Positions 10,499 through 21,543 of a stretch of DNA of 64,000 nt are shown here, piece after piece (positions within the stretch are counted from its first letter, which is position 1; each line of letters opens with the position of its first letter). Under the pieces are notes generated by a model, which was not told where the DNA came from, searched no databases, and was given only the letters and a program-made list of their open reading frames with translations. The DNA comes from Emmonsiellopsis sp. PD_33. Its lineage: Eukaryota > Ascomycota > Eurotiomycetes > Onygenales > Ajellomycetaceae. The stretch lies in assembly GCA_032988165.1 (NCBI GenBank), contig JANTQF010000075.1, forward strand, positions 62,001-126,000. Reading direction: 5' to 3'. Made by a program: the position numbers and the translations under genes.

Positions 10499-12909
10499 AA
10501 ACTTCGGCACGTGCTGATAGATTCATAGAGGCCCATCCCATCCAGACGCAATGGTTGTAACCAGGCTGCGAATTTGCCGAACAACGGCCAACTCAGCCAG
10601 TGTCAGAGAAAGAGGAGATATCTCCCGTCTTCCACACTAATTGCCTGGGCTAAGAATGCCCTCGCTGTTACAGATCGAAAGGCGAGTAGCGGACGGATAG
10701 TAACTAGCACTAAAGCAACCTGAGCTGGAGGGGTGGGGGATCGCGTCATTGAAGCCAAGTCGCAGAGAGGGTTCGTTTCGAACTGTGTCGATGCTTGGTT
10801 CTAGAATAATGCGCGGGGAAAATGGTCAAACGCTCAGCCTGAGCAAGGTGAGGTCTGGAGGTGAAAAGGAAACCAAAATGTTTCGTCGTTTCGAAGGTGT
10901 GAACAACGACGGCGGCGGATCAAGGTTTCGCCGAACAGCACACATCTTCTCCCTCGAATGCTTCAAGTTACAGCCACAAGAGAAGCACGATATCTCTGTG
11001 GATAGAGACTCTGATATCGCCTGGGTTGTCTGCTTGCTACTGCTCCTCGGGCTCCAGTCCTCTTAGACCTCATTTCCCATAATAATCTGCGCAGCATAGA
11101 GAACCCGTCGGCTCTCGCATTCTTACGCATACCCCTGAGGCATGCAGCTTGATAGCAACAGTGTTTGCAGAGACTAAAATGACAAAGGAATAATGCCTCC
11201 AAAACGGCTGTACTAGAGCTTCATCTAGTATTGTGCGTGTTGAGGATTGTTGAGGATAATCCGTGGGCCAAAGGAGATAAATATCTCTACCTCGAGCAGC
11301 TCTCTTCCCTCCAGCAATTGCAAAATTGATCACACTTGATTTGGCCACAAATACGGTCCACTATGTCCGCTTGGATAGACGAGATTATTTTGGACTTTTA
11401 TCCCGGGACCCGCTGCTGTCTTTTACGTCGGCACAAAGGCAGATAGGTACTGACTGTTGCCGTTCTGTTAGGTTTGGAAGACCGTTGTCTATCAACCGCG
11501 GCGTGGACAGCCAGGACAGGATTTTATGATGAATCATTGGCCATATATCTACTCATATTCAAACTGTATTGGTTCTACATGGCTAACATGAGCAGAATAT
11601 CCGTTAAGCTCCTTGAGTCGTTTTCGAATGATAACAAAGGTGAGCTTCTACTGGTTGTCTGATATCTAGCGAGCCATCCCCTACCCTATCCCCAAAAATC
11701 CCCTAGTCAACATTGGTTCGTTGATTTCTGCTATATCAATCTTAGAATCGCCTCAAAAGCGGTCCATACATGTCAAATACTGGGCCGTGATGCAGGATAT
11801 CACAACCCTTCCATCTCCCTCTTCCTATATCCACCCGTTAGACGTCGATAATGAACTGGCCAAACCAAAAACAAACAGGCAGAGCGGCTTTTGTCTCATT
11901 CTTGGCTCTTCCCTTGCAATTGGGCCAGGATATTTGATCCTACTACCTGCCAATAACTGCTTATTAGAAGGAAGATGCGATTATTATAAGGCAGGTAACC
12001 CGAAGACATATGTATGCTGGCCCAAGAAATCTAGACGAGCGTGTTGGATTTGTCGAAAGAGATGTCTCTTAGCTCTCCCCCAATGGCAAACATCTGCTCA
12101 GGTTTGCAGTCTCTGATCCAGTGTTAACCTCCACTGTCCTGGCACATAATGTGGCTCGAAGCCTCTTACCAATGAGGTAGGTAAGAACTTCCCTTGATAT
12201 ATTGTGATCTATGGAGGTCTTTATGAATAAGGCGACGTCGTCAACGCGTTGATTAACCAGCAGGCATGAAGGTTGGAGCGAATGGTCGGAGTATCAAAGA
12301 GTGTTCGGTATCCGAACCCCCGCGGTGAACCAGCTAGATTTGACGGCCAAACTATTCACCCTGCGAGCCAGATATTATTGATGAGGCTTCATCGACTGTC
12401 GGAGAGATGAAGGTGAACAATCTCCTGCTTACGAAAGTTGACTGCCTGAGCCTAGCATCGATTGTCGTCTAAAATAGATCGAAGGGGAGCTAAGACATGG
12501 CGACATGGATAACTAAAGACGCCAAATCCCTGCAAGAGTTATCTAGACTCGCTATCCATTTCCCCGATGCTGCGCAAGGGATGCTGATTCGATCTATCCG
12601 TTCAAACAAAATGGCAATTCAACCTACAATTTTCGGGCGCAATGCCGTCTCGATTGACGGAGACGCCCTGACCACATCTGATATCATGTTCATTACATCC
12701 ACACCAAGCAACAACCTCCTTGGAAATTTGCTCATAATATTTCCTGAAATCTTCACAGCTTCAAGTTGGAACCCGCTTGTCCGATAGGATGGTGGTCCCT
12801 GCTCCGGAATCTAAATTGGGATGAATATTTGCCTAAATCCGGGGTGTGGGGTTTAACTGCAGACATTGGTATGTAAAGCTCAATTTGTTCACTTCATTTG
12901 TTCATATAA

Positions 12910-12916
12910 GGCTAAA
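12910..12916 (+). promoter_or_regulatory. XlnR-type site GGCTAAA upstream of the CE15 gene
   Basis: GGCTAAA equals the Aspergillus XlnR consensus (GGCTAR/A) and lies ~315 bp upstream of the glucuronoyl-esterase-like gene, a plausible xylan-regulon target. A 7-mer can occur by chance. Confidence 0.35.
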
Positions 12917-13230
12917 TAGTTGGTTAGGTGGTGTTGCATATATTAATCAACGACGCCTGATTAGGAGGAAGTTTTTAAGAGAATTGACTGGTATATAGGA
13001 ACACTCCTACGAACTCAAAGAGCCTGGAAATCTGGATGATGGATATGTTGCGTTTGGTATTCGATTGAGGTTCAGATACTCATTCATACATCGTCCAATT
13101 GCAGGGTTGAAAAGACCAACGCCACTACTACGACAAACTGGGGAATAGGATTTGGGTGCAGAGAAAGAGTCGGAGAAGGTAAAGAACCTCCGTCAAGGGA
13201 CGACGACTTATCCCTCAAAGACCAGCCATC

Positions 13231-14604
13231 ATGCATCGCCAACTATATACAGCTACGGCTGCCACCATTCTGCACCTCATCACTCCGCTGGTCACCGCAC
13301 AAAATATCACCTGCCCCCCTACCCCCTCACCCTGGCCAGAAGCATCGAGTTTCACCTCACAATCCACGCTCCCAGACCCATTCCTCTATCTTGATGGTAC
13401 AACCCGCGTCCAATCGACAGAGGAATGGTACGCCTGCCGCCAGCCAGAGATCCTAGCCATGCTTCAACAATACCAATACGGAGAATACCCTGATAACTCA
13501 CTAGAAACCGTAACTGGAACGCTGAGTGGCACCACCTTGACCGTTTCCGTGGAGGCAGATGGAAAATCAGGCCAATTTATAGCATCGGTGGATTTGCCAA
13601 GCGGTGCTTCGGCCGATGCGCCCGCGCCGGTGGTTATGGCTATTGGGGGCATGGATAGTGCCGCGTATTTGGCGGAAGGGATTGCAGTCGTGGTTATTGA
13701 CTATACGAGCGTTTCGCCGGATAGCGATGCGAAGACGGGAGCTTTTTGGTCGTTGTATGATGGTAGAGATATCGGTAAATTTTTCCTTCCATGGAGCTGC
13801 TAATTAAACTGTAACCAATATCCCCTTCCTATCCCAATCCACTAACCTCCAAAAACGCCAGGAACCCTAACCGCCTGGGCCTGGGGCTTCCACCGCACCC
13901 TCGACGCCCTAATCCAAGCCGTCCCCTCCATCGACTCCACAAAGGTCGGCGTAACAGGATGCTCACGGCTAGGAAAAGCCGCACTAGCCGCGGGCCTCTT
14001 CGACACGCGCATCACGGTCACCATGCCCATGAGCAGCGGCATCCAAGGCCTGGGTCCATACCGCTACACGGATCTCAGTGGCCAAGGCGAGACGCTAGAG
14101 AACTCCAAAGAAGGCGCCGGGTGGTGGTCGAATAGCGGATTGGGCACGTTTGTGGGACAAGCGGAGAAGTTGCCGTTTGATGCGCATACGATTGCTGCAG
14201 CCATTGCCCCGCGGACGCTGATTCCGGATGAGGGGCAGGGTGATCCATTTGTTAACGCACAGGGGACCGCGACGGTGGTGTATCCCGCTGCCAGACTGGT
14301 GTATGACTGGCTGGGTGTTGGAGAGCAGATTGGGATTGGGATTCGGTCTGGTGGGCATTGTGATATGGCTGGATTGTGAGTGTTGTTCTTTCCCCCCTGT
14401 TTCCGGTATTGCAATTCCCTTTGCTGGGTAGGGGGCTGATGCTGATATGTTTTCTTTTTGAAAATGCGTAGCCAAAATATCCTGCCGTATGTTCTAAAAG
14501 TATTCAAGGGGACAGAGCCGTCAAGGGATTATAACGATCTGGCGCCATGGAGTGCGATGACGGAAGCATATCCGTGGGCAGCTGATATACCGGCGGCTGC
14601 CTAA
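13231..14604 (+). CDS. Glucuronoyl methylesterase-like protein (CE15), canonical acid residue missing
   Basis: Exons 13231-13774, 13862-14375 and 14472-14604 give 396 aa. The signal peptide covers about 1-23 (ending VTAQN). The mature protein begins with NITCPPTPSPW, typical of fungal CE15. The nucleophile elbow is GCSRLGK (Ser216) and the base is in GGHCDMAG near residue 375. CE15 enzymes cleave the ester between lignin alcohols and 4-O-methyl-glucuronic acid on xylan. In Cip2-type enzymes the acidic triad member sits in a QESG motif ~22 residues after the Ser; here that place reads PMSSG (Ser239). The acid may come from another loop, as in some bacterial CE15, or activity may be altered. 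Introns of 87 and 96 bp have normal ends. Confidence 0.88.
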
Positions 14605-15032
14605 AAAGGGGTGAAATTCTTGAGTGTTGGAAAATATGAAGTGACACTTGAACGGGCAATTGTACATACATACCTTAAAAAGTTAAGAATGTCAGTGATA
14701 TATCTGGCTTGGAGGGACATGTAAAACATATCTTTGCCATTCGTTGATTTTCAGGGGGCATATGGAATTTGGCGTGATGTGTACGCAAGGACCAGCCTTG
14801 TCTTTGCAAAAAAAGATATTGGTATTGATATGGACCCCTGGCTTGAACAAGTAGATATTTACGGATCATCCCCGTTCATAAAACATATACGTTTCTTTCG
14901 TACAAATCATGGCTCTATATACACATCAACGTTACCACTGTTCCCCATTGTATGAGCAATCCTACGCACCCCAACCCCCGGAAATAAAATATCTACCAAC
15001 CCCGCGTAAAGACTAAGCCAAGCAACAACAAC
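14605..15032. other. Convergent 3' intergenic region
   Basis: This 428 bp lies between the stops of the CE15 gene and the ureohydrolase gene. No gene or structured element was recognised. Confidence 0.5.
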
Positions 15033-16323
15033 CTAAAGTTCATCCCTCTTCGTACCCTCCTCCTTGATCTCCTTCATCCCATACCACCCCCCAACCTCCT
15101 CCTTCGCCCCCAACTTCACCATACTCGTAATCAGCTCAAAAGCAACCTGCGCCGCCGCCAACGCCGTCGCCTCCCCCACGGTATCATAACTCGGCGAAAC
15201 CTCCACAATATCCGCCCCGACAAGATTCAACTTCTCAATCCCGCGCAGAATCCTAATCAGCTCTCTGGTCGTCCACCCGCCTGGCTCCGGCGTGCCGGTT
15301 CCGGGCGCAATGCCGGGGTCCAACACATCGATGTCCAGACTTAGATAAACGGGCTCATCGGGTGACAGGCCGATGCGTCCGATTATCGTGTCGATGATTC
15401 CCTTGGGGCCAATGTCGTCAATGTCATCAGCGTGGATGCGCAGGAAACCCTGCTCTGGGCCCGGGTTGGAGTAGTCGCCGTCATCCAGCCCGGTGAGACG
15501 GGTACGGAGACCCGCATGGGCAGAGCTGGTGTTGGAAATCAGCCCCTCGCGGCTGGCGGTATGGAAGAAGCTGCCGTGGTTGAAGCGGGATTGCTCTGAG
15601 GTCCAGTAGGCGGCGTAGCGGATAGGGTTCCAGGTGTCCAGGTGGGCGTCGAAGTGGAGGACCGTAATGGGCTTGCCGTAAATTTTATACAGGGCACGCA
15701 GGGCCGGGAGGGTGATGCTGTGGTCACCTCCCAGGGTTACGATTTTGGGTCTTCCGTTGGAGATTCCTGGGATGGGGTTGGGTACGGGCCGGGTGCCGAG
15801 TTCTAGGAACGCTTCGTACATTTGACGTTCTGCCAGGCCATTGTCGAAGGGTGTCACGGGGATGTCACCGCAGTCGAGGATGCGGGCCCAGTTTTGGTAT
15901 GGGTTTATGGCGGCGCGAGTGTTAAAACTAGTTGCCGGCATTTGGCGGGCGCTGGCTGCGCGGATGGCACGGGGGCCGAAGCGGGCGCCTGGGCGGTAGG
16001 AGACGGCGGTGTCAAAGGGGGCACCTAGGACAGCGATGTCGTATTGCTCATCAGGCTCGAGGAGGCACTTGACGTGCTTGAGGTGGGCGAAGGTTGAGAC
16101 GCCGGCAAAACCCCACTGATAAGAGGATTATGGTTAGAAAGGTACAATTGGAATATAAATAAAGATATACTACCTCCTGATCCCATTTTTTCAGAAGCTC
16201 CTCCCGACGCTCAATGGGAATCTCCTCATGGTCGTCACCGTGTTCGTGGCCGTGGTGGGAATATACGGGGCGGAGACAAAGTAGCAGTCCTAGCAGGATG
16301 CTATTCCAGCTGGTGGGCAGCAT
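15033..16323 (-). CDS. Ureohydrolase (agmatinase/arginase family) with signal peptide and C-terminal RDEL
   Basis: Exons 16174-16323 and 15033-16115 (58-bp intron) give 410 aa. The fold is the Mn-dependent ureohydrolase family: GGDHS (His182), DAHLD (Asp206, His208, Asp210) and SLDIDVLDP (Asp311, Asp313) supply all metal ligands, and FDTAVSYRPGARFGPRAIR is the family N-terminal motif. Members hydrolyse agmatine, guanidinobutyrate or related guanidino compounds to urea; the substrate here is not decided. Residues 1-22 are a clear signal peptide followed by a His-rich stretch (HHGHEHGDDH). The protein ends KRDEL and then TAG, an H/K/RDEL-type ER retrieval signal. Together these predict an ER-lumen enzyme, whereas classical agmatinases are cytosolic or mitochondrial. 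It is divergent from the ketoacyl synthase gene. Confidence 0.93.
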
Positions 16324-16787
16324 GGTTTATCACTGCCAAACAGCTGAAGGTAGGCGTAGAGACAATTTCCCTCTCCAGAGAAACTGAAGAAGAAGAAGAA
16401 GAGGAAGAAGCGGAAAAGAAAAGAAACAATCCGCTATCTCGGGATCGGGATTCAAAACAGCGGGGACTCGGCTCTGATTAGGAGACCGACTGTGATTGGC
16501 GGGGAAGGGCGGGACGCCGGCGGGGATGCTGAGTCAGCAACCGGCGTGCCGAGATTTTCGGCTGCCGGGAAGTCACGTTTTTCGACGGCAACAACGACAG
16601 ACAACAGCAAAAAAGAAAGTCGAAGCAAGCAAGACACCTTGGGAAATGAGAAGGTTGTTCATGTATCAACTTGGACATTTACTACTGGGATGACTCGCCT
16701 CATACAATAAAACCAACTACACCCTCACGCTTCCCTTTACCACCTCCACCCAGCTATTCTATCAGCCCATGCAGCGGCAATAGTGCC
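16324..16787. promoter_or_regulatory. Shared divergent promoter (ureohydrolase / ketoacyl synthase)
   Basis: Only 464 bp separates the two start codons. It contains a GAA microsatellite at 16386-16404 and a plus-strand frame without stops leading into the ketoacyl synthase ATG. Confidence 0.6.
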
Positions 16788-18647
16788 ATGCGCCGGGTCG
16801 CGGTTACAGGGCTAGGCGCAGTCACTCCACTTGGGATAGGTAGGTTGAACTTTGAGTACCCTAGCACCTCTCTTGCGGGGTCTGAAGGAACCCATCGGTG
16901 GCAGGCTGTTTGCTATGCATAGTATTGTTAGGTCCCTGCATTTGTCTGCTCCTGATGCCCACCTATCCCTTACGAAGTATATTTCACTATTCTGACATAC
17001 TTTAGGAGTACGACGAACATGGAAACGACTTTTAGACGGGCATTGCGGCGTTGTGTCAGTGAAAGACCGGGATCCCAGATATCGTGATATCCCATCCCAA
17101 ATTGCTGCCCTGGTCCCTAAAGGACCCAGGAGCACAGGCGGGTGGCAACCATCGGATTGGATGAGCCGCGATGTACGTCTGGCTCTGATTTTTTTCTCTC
17201 TCTTTCGCGCACTCTAAAGGCGGGGTCCTTCTGGTATTAATGGTCGTTGATAGACGGAGAGAAAAACTGCAAAATTCGCCCAGTATGCATTGGCAGCTAC
17301 GGAAGAGGCTCTTGAAGATGCGGGTTGGAAGCCTACCACCCATGAGCAGAGAGAGATGACGGTGAGTCACCTTTTACGATAACTATCGTTCGTATTGGGT
17401 GGGTTACATCGACTAATGGTATAACTTGTCATAGGGCGTATGTTTAGGTTCTGGCATTGGCAACTTCGATGAGATCTATGATACCTCTCTTGTTTATGAT
17501 AAAGGTGTACGTTACTTTCCTATTATTTTCGTAGCTAATTAGTTTTTATATTGACATTTCACGTGTGTCATAGGGATACAAGAAGGTCTCGCCGCTGTTC
17601 GTGCCCAGACTTCTTATTAACCTGGGCGCGGGGCATATATCAATGCAATATGGATTTACCGTGCGTTTCTATTGATCCCTTTCTAAACATCAGGCTAACC
17701 ACTGCCGACAAAGGGTCCTAATCATGCAGTCACCACTGCGTGCACAACGGGAGCACATTCAATCGGCGATGCTTCCCGCTTCATTGCACACGGAGATGCA
17801 GACGTTATGGTAGCGGGTGGAGCCGAATCGTGTATCCACCCACTAGTCCTAGGAGGATTTGCCAGATGCCGAAGTCTCGCTACCTCATATAACGATTCAC
17901 CAGAGAAAGCCTCCAGGCCCTTTGACAGGGATCGCGAAGGATTTGTCGTTGGCGAGGGTGCTGCAGTGGTAGTCTTGGAGGTACATCAAATGCATGCTCT
18001 GCATGGATATTTCATTTAACTAATTCGTTCTCGGTCATAAACAGGAGCTGGAACATGCCAAATCCCGCGGTGCACATATATACGCAGAACTAAAAGGATA
18101 TGGCTGCTCAGGAGACTCTCATCACATGACCGCGCCCAAGGAGAGCGGAGAAGGCGCATTATCAGCCATGAAAAGGACGCTGAAAAATGCCAAGGTATCT
18201 GCTGATAAAGTCGACTATATCAACGCGCATGGGACGTCTACGGCAATTGGCGACGCGGCGGAGAATTTTGCCATCAAAACGCTTCTACTCGGGAGTGGAG
18301 GCAAACAAAAAGCATCCGACATCAATGTTAGCAGCACAAAAGGGGCTGTTGGGCATTTATTAGGCGGTGCTGGGGCGATAGAGGCTGTCTTTTCTGTTTT
18401 GGCTATCCAGGAGGTATGTATACCGCATGCAGTTCTGGGAGCAGAAAGAAGTACGGCTTTTACTTTTGCTAACAATACCTCGTGTTAGAACGTCCTCCCC
18501 CCAACAATCAATCTTGAGAATACAACGGAAGAGTTTAACTGCAACTACGTGCCGAATGTTGCGCAGGAGAGACAGGTTGATGTGGTTCTCACGAACAGCT
18601 TTGGATTTGGGGGGACGAATAGCAGTATATGTTTTGTGAGATATTAG
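16788..18647 (+). CDS. CEM1: Beta-ketoacyl-[ACP] synthase II type (mitochondrial type II FAS, Cem1-like)
   Basis: Eight exons: 16788-16839, 17006-17172, 17254-17361, 17435-17506, 17574-17660, 17714-17980, 18045-18413, 18489-18647; 426 aa, frame kept at every junction. MRRVAVTGLGAVTPLG is the start of KAS I/II. Catalytic Cys172 lies in TACTTGAHSIGDA; the two His are in NAHGTST (His313) and KGAVGHLLGGAGA (His355); the end is FGFGGTNSS. It condenses malonyl-ACP in the single-chain fatty-acid pathway that supplies lipoate precursors in mitochondria. No presequence precedes the catalytic domain from this ATG; an upstream in-frame stretch without ATG could supply one. The exon 4 donor (17507) is chosen to keep YKKVSP in frame and could be off by a codon. 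Confidence 0.93.
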
Positions 18648-19121
18648 ATACCCCTGGGAATCCGAGCATGTACTGGAGGATTGTTGGGGATTAGTTTACG
18701 ATCCCCGGGAAATATAATCACCGTCTCTTTGATCTATAAGGTCAATATCTCAATCTACGTCATACCCCCTCCTATATAGCACGTGACCTGCCTATACTCT
18801 GGATAGACCAGGATGAAGCAATGATTCAGGCCTATTAAACCCGTAAAACGTGTATCTACAGCCTCCAGAAAGTCATACCGGAGCCCTGGACGAGCACACT
18901 CTGCAGCCTTTAAATCCTGTCCCATAGAAACCTCCCTTGAACCCTGGGCGTCTAGGTATGGATGGCCGAATCGGAGTCACATGACCCAGCCCGCCTCAGC
19001 CCGACGTCCTCGACTCTCCATCATCATCATCGATCTTTATATTCCACATCGCGTCCATAGACTCAGAGCACAGCAGACACCTTGCAAGAAACGCACCTGG
19101 CCGCTGTCACTCGAAGCAAAC
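18648..19121. other. Intergenic, upstream of SGF73
   Basis: 474 bp between CEM1 and the SGF73 start. It includes CACGTGA near 18780 (E-box) and a CT/ATC-rich leader just before the ATG. No gene is seen. Confidence 0.5.
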
Positions 19122-20828
19122 ATGGCGACAAACGGCGCTACAGCCCGAGGTAAGCGGTGCCGTCCTTGACTCCCCCAAGCGCTCTGATATCTACCCTGCC
19201 CTAAATACCCCAGTCCGCTCCCCCGTGGGATTATCGCGTCTTAATCAAACCTGGAACCCCCATTTCCTGGCTATGCTTTTCGCTAACCACAACGCCCCAC
19301 TGCCTGCGTCCAAATGGCAACAGCATCGTCCGTGGCTTCAAGTTCCGGAGCCAGTTTCGTCGATGCCTCCGGATTCAAGTTTAGTGACAAGGACAACCGG
19401 CCTGGGAAGTTGAAGATCAAGAAATCCGCGGCTACTGGTGCCGCTGCTGCGAACAAGAAAGCAAAGGCAAGCAAGAAGGAGGGGGAACAAGGAGGTGAGA
19501 TTGAACAATACCACATGCGCCCCTTTGTTTAATGCTGAATGCGACCGGAGTGTTTCTTCTCGTCGCTGCTACATTGCGCTTTACGTGTTCAATCAGACTC
19601 ACCATTCCATCCCATCTCTGGCAGATTCGAAAAACAAAGACAACCCCGAATCGCGCGCCTCATCGTCGCCCATCCTCCCCGAAATGGACGACAAGATCAT
19701 GGCTGCGTTCCCCAATGGCAAACCTCGCGAAGCGCAGGTAGAAACAGTCATGTGCAAGCACTGTAAACGGCCAACTCTAAAGCAAACCGCGGCCGAACAC
19801 ATCAAAGCCTGTCTCAAGGCCAAGCAAGAGAAGGCGCGCAAGAAGAAGGAGGCCCGTGACGCAGCGAACAGGGCCAAGGAAAAGGCCCAGGGCAAGGATA
19901 AATCGAAGGACGGAGATGATAATAAAGGCGGTGGCGACGTGGCTACTGCGGGACTTGCGGGGGATGATGACGGTGCGATGAAGGGGCAGAAGAGCGCGAA
20001 GAAGAGCGCTGCGGGCGAGGACGGTCCTAAGAAGGGGAAGAAGCGCAAGGCGGATGGCGATGATGAGAAGGATAAGGAGCCCAAGAAGAAGAAGAAAAAG
20101 GATGAACCAAAGCCTAAGGTTCCGAAGCCCAAGGGGCCGGTCGATGTGGAGAAGCAATGTGGTGTCGCGCTGCCGAACGGTGGGCAGTGTGCGCGGTCGT
20201 TGACTTGTAAGAGTCACTCTATGGGCGCAAAGAGATCTGTCCCAGGGCGATCGTTGCCATACGATATGTTGCTCCAGGCGTATCAGAAGAAGAACCAGGC
20301 GCGGCAGCAAAGTGAGTTACTATTCATTGCTATTGTCAATTACCCGCCCTTGCGCTGTACTAATGCATTACTATCCTTACAGAGGCCGCAATCGATGCGA
20401 ATGCACCGATCCACGACGACGTGGACGGCAACGGACCCATCGACTCCGACGAAGAGAAGGATGCCGTTATGGCTGGACTCGCTCGCTCACATCCGCAACC
20501 CCTCGTAACACACCCACTCATTGGCACAAGACGAAAGTACCACCTCGTCCGGATGAAGGAAATGCTCTCCCAGGTTCTCGGCGGCACAAGAGGCGGGATC
20601 TTCTCACAACCCAACCCAGGCAGCCAGGCCGGTGGAAGGACCATGTTCCCCTCGGATGCCACCCCTTTCTCCCCGACTGGCGCGGTCGACTCCACGATGC
20701 AGTCCCCGGATATGTCAAAGAAGCCCTCCATGTCGCAGCAGGCTATTCAGAATCGGGCTTCCCAGGCCGCTGCCGCTGCTGCCGCGGCGAAGAAACCGGT
20801 TCCAACCGCAACCACTACCGCACCTTAG
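19122..20828 (+). CDS. SGF73: SAGA complex subunit Sgf73 (ataxin-7 homologue, SCA7 domain)
   Basis: Exons 19122-19149, 19324-19494, 19625-20311 and 20383-20828 give 443 aa. A C2HC-type finger (MCKHCKRP...H...C) stands near residues 95-120, as in the Sgf73 segment that anchors the Ubp8 deubiquitinase module. A long Lys/Glu/Asp-rich linker follows. The SCA7 domain is at ~205-255 (KQCGVALPNGGQCARSLTCK, SHSMGAKRSVPGRSLPYD), which contacts nucleosome and SAGA. The C-terminus is Gln/Ala-rich. The 28-nt first exon is inferred from a good donor (GTAAGC) and an acceptor restoring frame; an alternative start is the ATG at 19315 inside exon 2. Role: histone H2B deubiquitination and transcription in the nucleus. 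Confidence 0.93.
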
Positions 20829-21543
20829 CCCGATGGTGCGGATGTTGTATATATTTTTTTGAATGATGCCCCGCTAGCTTTCCTTGGGATGATGGGTTTA
20901 TTGGGAACTGGATTGGATGCATGGCGTTTCTGGGATCGATGGGATGGGATTTTGCACGATATGAGATATGATACCCCTTTTGCACTGTACGTTATGACAC
21001 TTCACGCGGTTTCGTTTAATGCGAATGGATTGGTTTTGGTTTATTCTGCTGTACCTATTTCCAACGCAATTATATAGTCGAGGAATGTGTGATAAATCCG
21101 CCGTTTTTTGAGATATATTCTCCCTAAAAAAAGGCTACAATAGTCAATTAGCAATCCCTCTCATAAATACACCGTAGTAGACTGGCCATTGTTATTTTAC
21201 TCCGTTGCTGAATTTAAATATCTGCTCTCTCCCTCCTCTGGCGTGTTGCTGCCTCAGGCATCGACCGCAGATTCCATCATCATCATCATCAACAATTAAC
21301 AGCTACACCACCAACCACCACAACCCGCAACCCGCTGTCTACCGCAAACGCCATTATCCTCCGCCTTTCTCGAGCTATTGAAGCCCCTCCCGCTCACCTC
21401 CCCGCAGACACCCTCGCTCCCGCCCCATCCCACCCGACCCTCCCTGCGCATCACGTTAAGAGCACTCCTCCCGCCATAGCTTCGCGCGCCCCCCCGCCTC
21501 ACACCCCGCCTCTCCCTCCAAACCCTCCTTACAGTCCGAAGGC
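20829..21543. other. Intergenic, SGF73 3' end to CEG1 promoter
   Basis: 715 bp. It holds a CAT trinucleotide run (21275-21290) and a C-rich leader (about 21300-21540) before the capping-enzyme ATG. No gene is supported. Confidence 0.5.

Larger units (their letters stand above)
9046..13230. other. 4.2 kb gene-poor region
   Basis: No complete gene is supported between the cutinase and CE15 starts. A possibly decayed coding stretch is listed at 10109-10498. Open frames at 11721-12116 (+) and 12497-12787 (+) have no recognisable domain and no convincing splice partners. Confidence 0.5.

Noticed and set aside
19599..20310. Two 177-aa minus-strand frames opposite SGF73
   Set aside because: Their Phe/Leu/Ser-rich composition is the antisense of the Lys/Glu/Asp-rich linker of SGF73.
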